DNA from: Candidatus Fermentibacteraceae bacterium | GTDB lineage: Bacteria > Fermentibacterota > Fermentibacteria > Fermentibacterales > JCC-6 | Direction of reading: 5' to 3' | DNA length: 6,731 nt | Assembly (NCBI GenBank): GCA_021162285.1 | Contig: JAGGYZ010000022.1 | Coordinates: 1-6,731 of the forward strand | Shown here: positions 1 through 6,421 of the stretch, in pieces | Layout: each line of letters begins with the position of its first letter | Position numbering within the stretch: the first letter of the stretch is position 1 | Made by a program: the position numbers and the translations under genes | Notes under the pieces: model-generated | Database searches by the model: none | Told to the model about the DNA's origin: nothing | What the model saw: the letters and a program-made list of their open reading frames with translations, nothing else

Positions 1-1
1 G

Positions 2-694
2 TCAAAAACATGGGCTAAATATCTGAAAAAAGACTGGCCGGCAGGTCCTCAGCTCTGGGCTAACATCCATGGAACCCCGAGAAAAATGCCCATACTGCAA
101 AACACCGATCAGGAAATGCTGAAGCCCATAACAATTCACTACAGCCTCAAGGAAAGTTCCAGACCGGAAGCAATGAAAGCACTTGACAGCATCAGCGAAA
201 TAGCAGTAGAGGATGATAGTTTTTTCGTCTGGGCCGAAGAAAGACCAGAAGGAAAAGTGAATCCGGTTCTGATCGCAAAAGGCATATTTGTTTCAGACAG
301 CAAGATGACAGTTGATATAAACTCTGAGGAAAGATGCTGGCGGGTTGGAGATGCCGTTGAAGAAGCACTGGGAAGTCTGATAAGAGAATCAAGTATTGAA
401 TACCATGATATTGACATGGAAAAAAAATCCAGGGAAGAAACTTCACCAAGAGAGAAACTCGATGTTCCCAAAGAAGTTATGGCTCAGGTTTACGCAGATC
501 TGTATCGCAACTGGTCTGATGAGCATTTGCCTGCACTTGACGGAAAAACACCAAGGGAAGCAGTTAAAGACAAGTCTTACAGAAAAAAGGTTGTCAATCT
601 CTTGAAAATGCTTGAATCCAGTCACGCATCCCATGGAGATCAGATTGATTTCTTATCACTCTGGAAAGATCTCGGCCTTAAGAGACCGGAATAG
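2..694 (+). CDS. SEC-C-associated-type protein, C-terminal part (5' truncated by window edge)
   Basis: The frame is open from position 2 to the TAG at 692-694, giving 230 visible residues. The first Met codon (86) has no convincing Shine-Dalgarno sequence, and the 28 codons before it read like protein (for example PAGPQLWANIHGTPRKM), so the true start is outside the window. Visible residues 40-140 form a mixed alpha/beta stretch with an NS..R motif (residues 107-111) and an alpha-helical DAVEEALG segment. Residues 155-202 carry a W.DE.LPALDGKTPREAV helix block, then a conserved-looking tail (DFLSLWKDLGL). From memory, this combination occurs at the C-terminus of proteins that carry a zinc-binding SEC-C motif near the N-terminus; that part is not visible here. 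The GKTPREAV block also recalls the MbcA/ParS/Xre C-terminal domain. Function is unknown. The gene is convergent with the transposase that follows. Confidence 0.8.
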   Translation, partial: SKTWAKYLKKDWPAGPQLWANIHGTPRKMPILQNTDQEMLKPITIHYSLKESSRPEAMKALDSISEIAVEDDSFFVWAEERPEGKVNPVLIAKGIFVSDSKMTVDINSEERCWRVGDAVEEALGSLIRESSIEYHDIDMEKKSREETSPREKLDVPKEVMAQVYADLYRNWSDEHLPALDGKTPREAVKDKSYRKKVVNLLKMLESSHASHGDQIDFLSLWKDLGLKRPE

Positions 695-827
695 GTAATC
701 TATAAAGGATACTCAGTTGGGCCTGTTTGACCATCAGTGATGCTCGTGTTGCTGGAAACTGGAAACTGATTAACGCAACAGACGAAAGGAAATAGATTGA
801 TTCACTATCTTCCAAGTAACTTAAAAT

Positions 828-2228
828 TTAACATGTTGCCCCGTCAAGAGATGCGTTTTCCTGGTTTTGATCCGGAATCATCTTGAAACCCATCTCAGCA
901 ACCCTTCTTTTCAGGTTTTTCAATACTCGATCTTTGTACTGTTTTTCATAGTAATCCTGACCCTGTTCAACATATTCCATACCGTTTTTAAGCATGCTGT
1001 AAATCAGTCTCGCCAGCTTGTGAGCTGTAGCGGTAATCGCCTTAGGCGATCCGTGCCTTGCCCTCATCCGGCGATGGTAAGCTCCTATTGCACTCTTGGA
1101 GTTCGTCACTGCGAAAGCTGCCATTCTCAGAGCTGAAGAGGCACGGTTTGCTGTTCTTTTTGTTTTCTTGCTCAACACTTTACCACCGGATACATTCGTA
1201 CCGGGACTGAGACCGAGCCAGGATGCAAAGTGCTTCGCACTTTTCCATCGACTCATGTCCGTCCCAATCTCTGAAATCACCTTGAGAGCTGTAACCTCAC
1301 TGATACCCGGTATCCTTGTAAGGTCTACTCCGGTTATACGGAAAAGCTCCTCGCGGGCATTGAATGATGGAGCGCTGGCTGACTTTCTGTCTTTCGAGGG
1401 CGGTAGTGAATTGGAGTCTCCATTTGATTCAAACGTATCCAACAGCTTTTCAATAGCAAGGTCACATTCACGAATCTGCTCCTGATAGGTCTCATAAAGA
1501 TGCAAAGACTGTCGTAATGCAAGAATGTATTCATCACGGTAATGACCGTGCAGAGATTCTGATATTTCTTCTTCACTTTTCTTGCATCGCCCATCCCGAT
1601 AAACAGCAAGCTTGTCAGGATCCCTTTCTCCTTCCAGTATTGCACGGATAATGGTCATACCTGTTTTGCCGGTGATATCGCTGACAACATTGTCCAGCAA
1701 CAGATTCATCTGGCGCAGAGCTTTCTGCATATGCTGAATATGAGAACTGGCGTATTTTATTAAAGTATCCCTCTGCCGCATGTAGGCCCGAAGTGAGGTA
1801 ATATGTTCAGGGGGGCGAAAGGCTCCCTGCAACAGTCCATAAGTGTGCAGCTGCTGTAGCCACTGACAGTCCAGCACATCACTTTTTCGTCCTGATACAT
1901 TCTTAACATTGCGTGCGTTTACCAGAAGCACCTCAAGACCTGACTCCTCAAGAATCTCGTATGCTGGAATCCAGTAAATACCTGTAGATTCCATCGCCAC
2001 GGTCGCAATACCTATTTCAACAAGCCAGGCAGCCATTTTCTTCAGGTCGCCAGTAAAACAGGAGAAAGAGCGTACTGGCTCTGGATCCAAACCCTCGGGA
2101 ACAGCAACGTAATGCATTTGCGATCCGATATCTATCCCGGCGGCATAAAGATTCACCTGCTCAAGATGTTTGCTCAACCTTTCTCTTTTCCGGTCAGCAT
2201 TTGGATCAGTCTTCTTCTTGCCTTTCAT
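828..2228 (-). CDS. IS110-family transposase (DEDD RuvC-like recombinase), 466 aa
   Basis: The product is an RNA-guided DNA recombinase of the IS110 family. The N-terminal RuvC-like DEDD domain shows Asp33 (in AGIDIG), Glu80 (in VAMESTGIYW) and Asp117/Asp120 (in GRKSDVLDCQWL). A coiled-coil-like middle region follows (about 145-290). A helix-hairpin-helix-like segment (about 303-328, TRIPGISEVTALKVISEIG) leads into the C-terminal Tnp domain with GLSPGTNVSGGK, where Ser347 is the expected catalytic nucleophile. All key residues are present and the frame is intact, so the protein may be active. The start at 2228 is chosen because GGAGG lies 8 nt upstream (2241-2237). An in-frame ATG at 2243 overlaps that site, and the frame further upstream lacks protein character and overlaps the putative guide RNA. 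At 466 residues it is longer than most family members; an insert rich in Ser and Lys lies near residues 268-290. Confidence 0.96.
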   Translation of the reverse strand: MKGKKKTDPNADRKRERLSKHLEQVNLYAAGIDIGSQMHYVAVPEGLDPEPVRSFSCFTGDLKKMAAWLVEIGIATVAMESTGIYWIPAYEILEESGLEVLLVNARNVKNVSGRKSDVLDCQWLQQLHTYGLLQGAFRPPEHITSLRAYMRQRDTLIKYASSHIQHMQKALRQMNLLLDNVVSDITGKTGMTIIRAILEGERDPDKLAVYRDGRCKKSEEEISESLHGHYRDEYILALRQSLHLYETYQEQIRECDLAIEKLLDTFESNGDSNSLPPSKDRKSASAPSFNAREELFRITGVDLTRIPGISEVTALKVISEIGTDMSRWKSAKHFASWLGLSPGTNVSGGKVLSKKTKRTANRASSALRMAAFAVTNSKSAIGAYHRRMRARHGSPKAITATAHKLARLIYSMLKNGMEYVEQGQDYYEKQYKDRVLKNLKRRVAEMGFKMIPDQNQENASLDGATC

Positions 2229-2241
2229 CGTATTTTCCTCC
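2229..2241 (-). promoter_or_regulatory. Ribosome binding site of the transposase
   Basis: GGAGG at 2241-2237 with an 8-nt spacer fixes the transposase start at 2228. It lies only 16 nt past the T-run that ends the putative guide RNA, so transposase translation depends on reading through that structure. Confidence 0.75.
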
Positions 2242-2256
2242 ATAGTAAGGTGGTTG

Positions 2257-2411
2257 AAAAACTGCGTGCAAGAGTTCGGAGTGATCGTAATGCGCACTCT
2301 TCCAAAACGGGATCGCAAAGCGTCACCGATGATGTTGTCGCTCACTCCAGACCACGCTACTTGCCGGGTATAATACGCCAGTGAATAAACGGTCTTTGTA
2401 CTCTTGCACGC
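2257..2411 (-). ncRNA. Candidate bridge RNA (guide RNA) of the IS110 element
   Basis: On the minus strand, a 12-bp perfect stem (2411-2400 with 2275-2264; core GCGTGCAAGAG / CTCTTGCACGC) closes a region containing two hairpins. Hairpin A has the stem AGACC/GGTCT (2395-2391 with 2353-2349) and a 37-nt loop. Hairpin B has the stem GGAGTGA/TCACTCC (2348-2342 with 2284-2278) and a 57-nt loop. The stems of A and B abut with no gap, making a three-way junction, and the 3' side ends in TTTTT (2261-2257). IS110 elements are known to encode a bridge RNA in the non-coding DNA upstream of the transposase, with one loop for the target and one for the donor. Two large loops in this position fit that role. 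Which loop reads target or donor could not be decided from the flanks. Confidence 0.6.
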
Positions 2412-2417
2412 TCTATA

Positions 2418-2446
2418 AAGATAATCCATGCAATGATAGCGCTCAA
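2418..2446 (-). promoter_or_regulatory. Possible promoter for the guide RNA and transposase
   Basis: TTGAGC (2446-2441), a 17-nt spacer and TATCTT (2423-2418) each match 4 of 6 sigma70 consensus bases. A start about 7 nt downstream would fall at the base of the 12-bp guide RNA stem. The -35 lies inside the arm of the neighbouring palindrome. In IS110 elements the strong promoter is often formed only in the excised circle, so this may be a weaker resident promoter. Confidence 0.3.
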
Positions 2447-2523
2447 GTTACTTATAGATGTGGGGCCGCTCCGCGGGCCGGGACGCTACTAAGTACCGGC
2501 ACATCCATCAGGAGGAACTTGAG
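2442..2523. repeat. 82-bp imperfect palindrome next to the insertion sequence
   Basis: Outer arms CTCAAGTT (2442-2449) and AACTTGAG (2516-2523) pair over 8 bp. Inner arms GATGTG (2457-2462) and CACATC (2500-2505) pair over 6 bp. The centre is very GC-rich (GGGGCCGCTCCGCGGGCCGG region, 2462-2481) with its own small stem CCGC-TCC-GCGG. It lies between the 3' ends of two convergent host genes. It could be a dispersed intergenic palindromic repeat used as an IS110 target, a bidirectional transcript-end structure, or part of the element's left end. Confidence 0.6.
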
Positions 2524-2555
2524 AACCAAACAAGTAGAAAAATTTGCTAATCATG

Positions 2556-2673
2556 TATAGCAATGTTCGGCTCGGAACAAGATCCAGGTCTAAGTGCTCC
2601 TATCTGGAGTCAGTTATAACAATGTTCGTTCCGGAATGTGGTCCAGGCCTCAGTGCTCCTCCAGTGGAGTCAG
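2556..2673 (-). repeat. Imperfect 60-bp tandem duplication at the 3' end of the secreted-protein gene
   Basis: Copy A (2556-2613) and copy B (2615-2673) align over their full length with roughly 80 percent identity. Both contain CAATGTTCG, TCCAGG, AGTGCTCCT and GGAGTCAG in the same order. Copy B codes for the end of the 315-residue protein (DSTGGALRPGPHSGTNIVI). Copy A lies over and beyond its stop codon and is one base shorter. Confidence 0.75.
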
Positions 2674-3547
2674 CTTCAAGGAAAGTGCTGGGAATAAAAT
2701 TGTATTCAAACACTTCACCAGCGATTACCTTAATTATAGGAGAAAAAGACGGAAGATAACCTACACAGCTTGCCCTGAGCGTGAAATTGCCAGGCTCAAA
2801 GAACCTGATACTATAAGCTCCTGTTGAATCTGTCATTGAACCTAATGAAGTACCAACAACACTAACAGTGAAACTTATTGCTGGTGAACCGTAGGTTGTC
2901 TCTACAATCCCACTGATGTATCCTGTGGTGTCTTGTAGGGCTCTTCCGGAAGCAGTATCGAAATTGCACTCAGATTCCCCTTCTGGAAATGCCCAGATAG
3001 AGTCATTAGTAACACTTAGCATTCCATAAAGACCAGCTTCAAGAGTATGGAACCCTGGCGGTAGGTCTGCGATGATGTATCTCCCACATGAATCAGTTCG
3101 TACTCTGGCTCCAGTAGTTTGAGCGAGCACAAATGCTTCTTCTAAAGGAGTTCCATTCTGGTCTGTAACCAATCCTGATATTGAGCCAGGTTCATTAGGA
3201 ACTATTTCCTCACTGAAGTTAAGATCCAGATATGCATTATTCACTAGAACGACACAACCAGACCTGGACACAATAGAATCCAAAGTAATGTACATTGAGT
3301 GATAACCAGTAGGGAGATCAATACTGTATAATCCTTCAGAATCAGTGGTGGTCATTCGACGGCTCTGCCAATATGTTGTCCAACAACTCTCACCTTTTTC
3401 TGCTTCGAGGGCACATACCAAAACTCCTGCAAGAGGAAATCCATAGCTATTTGTAACCATACCTCTGACTCCTGATCCACCAATAGCAATGGATACTGAA
3501 ATGAGAAGAGTGAAGATAAATTTGAGTTCAGTTTTTTGAAAAAGCAT
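2600..3547 (-). CDS. Exported protein with three carboxypeptidase-regulatory-like domains, 315 aa
   Basis: Residues 1-24 look like a signal peptide: Lys near the start, the hydrophobic run FIFTLLISVSIAIG, then small residues. Three beta-sandwich repeats follow at about 25-112, 121-198 and 209-286. Each begins with a G.I.G.V....G.PL..A.V-type strand pair, continues with a (T)DS.G.Y.I / TDSTGAYSI turn, and ends in an LP.G.H.L / EPGNFTL strand. This is the pattern of CarboxypepD_reg-like domains, usually extracellular structural or binding modules without catalysis. No enzyme domain or sorting domain is visible. The stop TAG (2602-2600) lies inside a tandem duplication and appears to result from a 1-nt loss; see the repeat entry. 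No strong Shine-Dalgarno precedes ATG 3547, but the signal peptide supports this start. It lies 339 bp downstream of the propeller gene on the same strand. Confidence 0.85.
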   Translation of the reverse strand: MLFQKTELKFIFTLLISVSIAIGGSGVRGMVTNSYGFPLAGVLVCALEAEKGESCWTTYWQSRRMTTTDSEGLYSIDLPTGYHSMYITLDSIVSRSGCVVLVNNAYLDLNFSEEIVPNEPGSISGLVTDQNGTPLEEAFVLAQTTGARVRTDSCGRYIIADLPPGFHTLEAGLYGMLSVTNDSIWAFPEGESECNFDTASGRALQDTTGYISGIVETTYGSPAISFTVSVVGTSLGSMTDSTGAYSIRFFEPGNFTLRASCVGYLPSFSPIIKVIAGEVFEYNFIPSTFLEADSTGGALRPGPHSGTNIVITDSR

Positions 3548-3588
3548 TAAGATTAATCTTTTCTACTGATTCGGAGTCCATATGTAGC

Positions 3589-3594
3589 ATTATA
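3589..3594 (-). promoter_or_regulatory. Possible -10 element of the 315-aa gene
   Basis: A perfect TATAAT is read on the minus strand 41 bp before the ATG at 3547. No -35 better than 3 of 6 bases is found at 16-18 nt spacing, so this is only a weak suggestion that the gene has its own promoter. Confidence 0.3.
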
Positions 3595-3730
3595 ATAAAA
3601 TCAACATGACTAGAAAGTGACTGTAAGTGTTGATCGTTCAGAACTGCTGTATAGTTTTCACGATTGGTTGTGTACCTGACATTTTATATTTCTCTATTTT
3701 TTAGGAAGTCTCCATGGAAGTTCCGAAAGC

Positions 3731-3838
3731 ATCCACTACGGGGTGGCAAAACGAATGCGTAGAACTTCTTCTATATAACAATAGAATTCCTTCTACAGAA
3801 AGTTTGACAAGTATCCACTACAGGGTGCCATAACCCGA
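3731..3838. repeat. Paired intergenic motif flanking a nested hairpin
   Basis: ATCCACTACGGGGTGGCA (3731-3748) and ATCCACTACAGGGTGCCA (3813-3830) are direct repeats 82 bp apart, matching at 16 of 18 positions. Each holds a small CCAC/GTGG or CAC/GTG hairpin. Between them is a nested hairpin: outer arms GTAGAA (3759-3764) / TTCTAC (3791-3796) and inner arms TTCTAT (3769-3774) / ATAGAA (3781-3786) with a 6-nt loop. The arrangement looks like a structured dispersed repeat unit. Confidence 0.5.
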
Positions 3839-3886
3839 TTCGGACATGACAGGGAAAGAACCTCCCTTCCTTTGTTCATGGGTCTC

Positions 3887-6316
3887 CTACCTCGTAAGCA
3901 CCACACTTGTGAAAGCCTGGAGTTCCGTGCTGGAAATCCGTATGAGATACACACCGGAGGCCAGGGGCAGGCCACCTCCATCACACCCGTCCCAGTAATG
4001 GGTGTGTGAACCTGTTGGTAAGGCTCCCAGTTCTTGTGTTTTAACAAGTCGCCCAGCAGTATCGTAGATATTCAGGGTCAAGGGTAAAAAGCCAATGCTA
4101 CAGAACAACAAATTCGCCCCGGTCATCGTGGGATTGGGGGACACAAGGATGCCCCGTGTAGCTGCTTCCTCGGGTGGGTAGATTGTCATTTCCTGCTCAA
4201 CCCAGTAAGCGATACTGGAGGCGGGAAGCCCACCTGCCTGGGTGAATTCACCACCAACGTAAACATTCGAGCCAGCAATCGCGATGGCATGCACCCAATC
4301 GTTCAAACCACTTCCCAGGACAGACCAGGAACTGCCGTCCCAACGGGCGATGCGGTTTGCAGGATTGTCCCCTGCCTGGGTAAACCCGCCACCAACGTAA
4401 ACATCCGAGCCAGTAATCGCGATGGTACGCACCCAATCGTTCAAACCACTTCCCAGGGCCGACCAGGAGCTACCGTCCCATCGACTGATGTAGTTGACGG
4501 GAATTCCTCCGGACTCGGTGAATCTGCCACCCACATAAACATTCGGGCCATTCACCGCAATGGTGTTTACCCTATTGTTCACTCCACTTCCCAGTGCAGA
4601 CCAGGAACTGCCGTCCCATAGTGCGATGTTATTGACGATATCCCCCCCGGCCTTTGTGAACTTTCCACCCACATACACATCCGAGTCGCTCACGGTGATG
4701 ACATAAACGTTTGGGTTGGTTCCACCACTTAAACCATCTCCCAGTGCAGACCAGAAACTCCCGTCCCATAGAGCGATGTAGTTGACGGCAAAACCACCGG
4801 CTTGGGTGAAGTCACCTCCCACATACACCTCAGAGCCGTTCACTGCGATGGCATAGACATTTGTAGAGCCGACACCACCACTTACACCATCTCCCAAAGC
4901 TGACCAGGAACTGCCGTCCCATCGGGTGATGCAGTTGACGGCAATCTCCCCGGCCTGGCTGAAGTAACCTCCTACATACACGTCCGAGCCACTCACTGCG
5001 ATCGCATAGACCTTTGGAATGCCAGTATCTCTACTTACACCATTTTCCAGTGCAGACCAGGAACTGCCGTCCCATAAGGCGATGCAGTTGACGACAATTC
5101 CACCAACGTGGCTGAAGTCACCTCCCACATACACATCGGAGCCGTTCACAGCGACGGCATTAACAGAACCGTTCAAACCGTTTCCCAGGGCCGACCAGGA
5201 ACTGCTGTCCCATCGGGCGATGTGATTGACGGTAATCCCATCAGCCTGAGAAAGATAACCGCCCACATACACATCAGAGTCGTTGACAGAGATGGCATCA
5301 ACAGGGCCGTTCACACCGTTTTCCAGTGCAGACCAGGAACTGCCGTCCCATCGGGCGATATGGTTGACGGCAATCCCTCCGGCCAGATTGAAGTCACCAC
5401 CCACAAACACATCAGAGCCACTTACAGCGATGGCATTAACACTTGAAGAGCGAACACCACTACTTACACCATTTCCCAGTGCATACCAGGAGCTGCCGTC
5501 CCACCGGGCGATGTGATTTACAGTATTCCCCCCCGCTTCGGTGAATATGCCTCCTGCATACACATCCGAGCCGCTTACGGTTATTGCAAAAACTAATGGA
5601 TAACTACCACCACTTACACCATCTCCCAGGGCTGACCAGGAACTGCCGTCCCACCGGGCGATGTGATTTGCAGTACTCCCCCCCGCTTCGGTGAACATGC
5701 CTCCCGCATACACATCCGAGCCACTCACTGCGATGGCATGAACTCTTGGAGAGTCACCACCACTTACACCATTTCCCAGTGCATACCAGGAGCTGCCGTC
5801 CCATCGGGTGATGCAGTTGGCGGTAATCCCTCCAGCCTGGCTGAAGCCACCGCCCACATACACGTCCGAATCACTCACGGCGATAGCATATACTGTGCCG
5901 TTCACACCGCTTTCCAGGGCCGACCAGGAGCTACCGTTCCATCGGGCTATACCGCCTGCGGCAACCCCTCCGGCTTCGGTGAACCAGCCACCCACATACA
6001 CATCCGAGCCACTTACTGCGATGGCTGTGACTGCGTCACTCACACCGGGTGGCACACTAAAAGAAGTGCCCCAGTAACCTTCAGTGCTCTGTTCATCAGG
6101 GATGTTAACAGGTTCCTTAAGCAAGGATTTATCAGGAACGAATAACGGCTCGCCTCCTGGGCCGTATGTCATATGGAACCCCGTGGGATCGAAACTCCCC
6201 GATACTCCCTCTATGAGTGCCCCGTCGGGAGTCAGTACGGTGGCAAGGGAGGGGTTGGTTTCGGCGAAAGCTACTGTGATTCTCGCGAAAAGAATGAGCA
6301 TCAGAAAAATCTTCAT
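3887..6316 (-). CDS. Secreted beta-propeller-like repeat protein with C-terminal sorting-type domain, 809 aa
   Basis: Residues 1-19 form a signal peptide (MKIFLMLILF then ARITVAFAE). Residues 96-674 are twelve tandem repeats of 46 or 50-51 residues with the pattern V.AIAVSGSDVYVGG.F..AGG....NHIARWDGSSWSALG.GV, and 675-705 is a half repeat. Each repeat fits one four-stranded propeller blade. Residues 726-809 begin with SPNPT and contain LTLNIYDTAGRLVKT, then WDGCDGGGLPLASGVYLIRI. This resembles FlgD-Ig and type IX secretion type-A sorting domains, which direct or anchor proteins at the cell surface. Start 6316 has GGAGGG 5 nt upstream (6327-6322), and a good promoter lies at 6372-6400. No catalytic motif is seen. 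A surface binding or adhesion role is likely, but the ligand is unknown. Confidence 0.88.
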   Translation of the reverse strand: MKIFLMLILFARITVAFAETNPSLATVLTPDGALIEGVSGSFDPTGFHMTYGPGGEPLFVPDKSLLKEPVNIPDEQSTEGYWGTSFSVPPGVSDAVTAIAVSGSDVYVGGWFTEAGGVAAGGIARWNGSSWSALESGVNGTVYAIAVSDSDVYVGGGFSQAGGITANCITRWDGSSWYALGNGVSGGDSPRVHAIAVSGSDVYAGGMFTEAGGSTANHIARWDGSSWSALGDGVSGGSYPLVFAITVSGSDVYAGGIFTEAGGNTVNHIARWDGSSWYALGNGVSSGVRSSSVNAIAVSGSDVFVGGDFNLAGGIAVNHIARWDGSSWSALENGVNGPVDAISVNDSDVYVGGYLSQADGITVNHIARWDSSSWSALGNGLNGSVNAVAVNGSDVYVGGDFSHVGGIVVNCIALWDGSSWSALENGVSRDTGIPKVYAIAVSGSDVYVGGYFSQAGEIAVNCITRWDGSSWSALGDGVSGGVGSTNVYAIAVNGSEVYVGGDFTQAGGFAVNYIALWDGSFWSALGDGLSGGTNPNVYVITVSDSDVYVGGKFTKAGGDIVNNIALWDGSSWSALGSGVNNRVNTIAVNGPNVYVGGRFTESGGIPVNYISRWDGSSWSALGSGLNDWVRTIAITGSDVYVGGGFTQAGDNPANRIARWDGSSWSVLGSGLNDWVHAIAIAGSNVYVGGEFTQAGGLPASSIAYWVEQEMTIYPPEEAATRGILVSPNPTMTGANLLFCSIGFLPLTLNIYDTAGRLVKTQELGALPTGSHTHYWDGCDGGGLPLASGVYLIRISSTELQAFTSVVLTR
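4202..6031 (-). repeat. Coding tandem repeat array: 12 full plus 1 half unit
   Basis: Unit lengths from the N-terminus are 46, 50, 50, 51, 46, 46, 51, 51, 50, 46, 46 and 46 residues, then 31. Long units carry an extra loop (SGG..P. or SGV..S.) before the next blade; short units end in NG. or ND. The most constant DNA block is the one encoding WDGSSW. Adjacent units 3 and 4 are close to identical at DNA level over about 90 bp, as are units 12 and 13 over the part encoding their junction, which points to recent local duplication. Confidence 0.9.
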
Positions 6317-6371
6317 GTATTCCCTCCGTTTAGAGAGGTTATCAGCAACAAGCCAGCAACTTTATGTAATG

Positions 6372-6400
6372 TTAATACTCCTGTACGGAGTGGGTGTCAA
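6372..6400 (-). promoter_or_regulatory. Sigma70-like promoter of the propeller gene
   Basis: A perfect -35 TTGACA (6400-6395), a 17-nt spacer and TATTAA (6377-6372, 4 of 6) precede the gene. Transcription would start near 6365 and give a leader of about 48 nt containing the GGAGGG site. The spacer contains the interrupted inverted repeat CTCC-GTACA-GGAG, a possible operator. Confidence 0.5.
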
Positions 6401-6421
6401 TGAATATCCTGTCCATGCCGG

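Larger units (their letters stand above)
700..2440 (-). mobile_element. IS110-family insertion sequence (ends approximate)
   Basis: A complete IS110-type transposase is preceded by about 200 bp of non-coding DNA and followed by about 130 bp before the neighbouring gene ends. A long non-coding region upstream of the transposase, rather than downstream, matches the IS110 subgroup and not IS1111. These elements leave almost no target duplication and have no classic terminal inverted repeats, so ends cannot be read directly. Two 9-bp matches could mark them: the direct repeat TCTATAAAG at 699-707 and 2412-2420, and the inverted pair AAGTAACTT (814-822) with AAGTTACTT (2445-2453). I give limits based on the first pair and the palindrome edge; either end may be off by tens of bases. 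The element sits between two convergent genes and breaks neither. Confidence 0.75.
3548..3886. other. Intergenic region between the two secreted-protein genes
   Basis: No frame here reads convincingly as protein. It holds a possible -10 (3589-3594), a pair of related motifs around a nested hairpin (3731-3838, separate entry), and a short inverted repeat AGGGA (3851-3855) / TCCCT (3863-3867) 20-36 nt after the stop of the propeller gene. That short hairpin has no T-run, so it is not a clear terminator. Confidence 0.6.

Noticed and set aside
86..694. Start of the first gene at the ATG at 86
   Set aside because: The frame is open and protein-like back to position 2, and no convincing ribosome site precedes 86; the gene is cut by the window edge.
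747..780. TGTTGC / GCAACA hairpin as a terminator of the first gene
   Set aside because: Only 6 bp, a 22-nt loop and no following T-run.
2369..2374. Plus-strand TATAAT as a promoter
   Set aside because: No -35 at a suitable distance and no plus-strand gene downstream; it lies inside a loop of the candidate guide RNA.
2229..2429. 67-residue N-terminal extension of the transposase from an ATG at 2429
   Set aside because: The extension does not resemble IS110 N-termini and overlaps the candidate guide RNA, while a GGAGG site marks the start at 2228.
2442..2523. The palindrome as an integron attC site
   Set aside because: The arms lack the RYYYAAC / GTTRRRY core sites, and no integrase or gene cassettes are nearby.
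3793..4047. 84-residue minus-strand frame overlapping the end of the propeller gene
   Set aside because: Out of frame with a clearly coding gene, and its Cys/Trp/Pro-rich composition is typical of shadow frames.
4202..6031. Regular DNA repeats as a CRISPR or satellite array
   Set aside because: The repeats are long, imperfect and in frame, and encode propeller-type units; there are no identical short repeats with unique spacers.
4289..6145. Several plus-strand open frames across the propeller gene
   Set aside because: They are antisense shadows created by the repeated codon pattern of the minus-strand gene, with no ribosome sites or recognisable domains.
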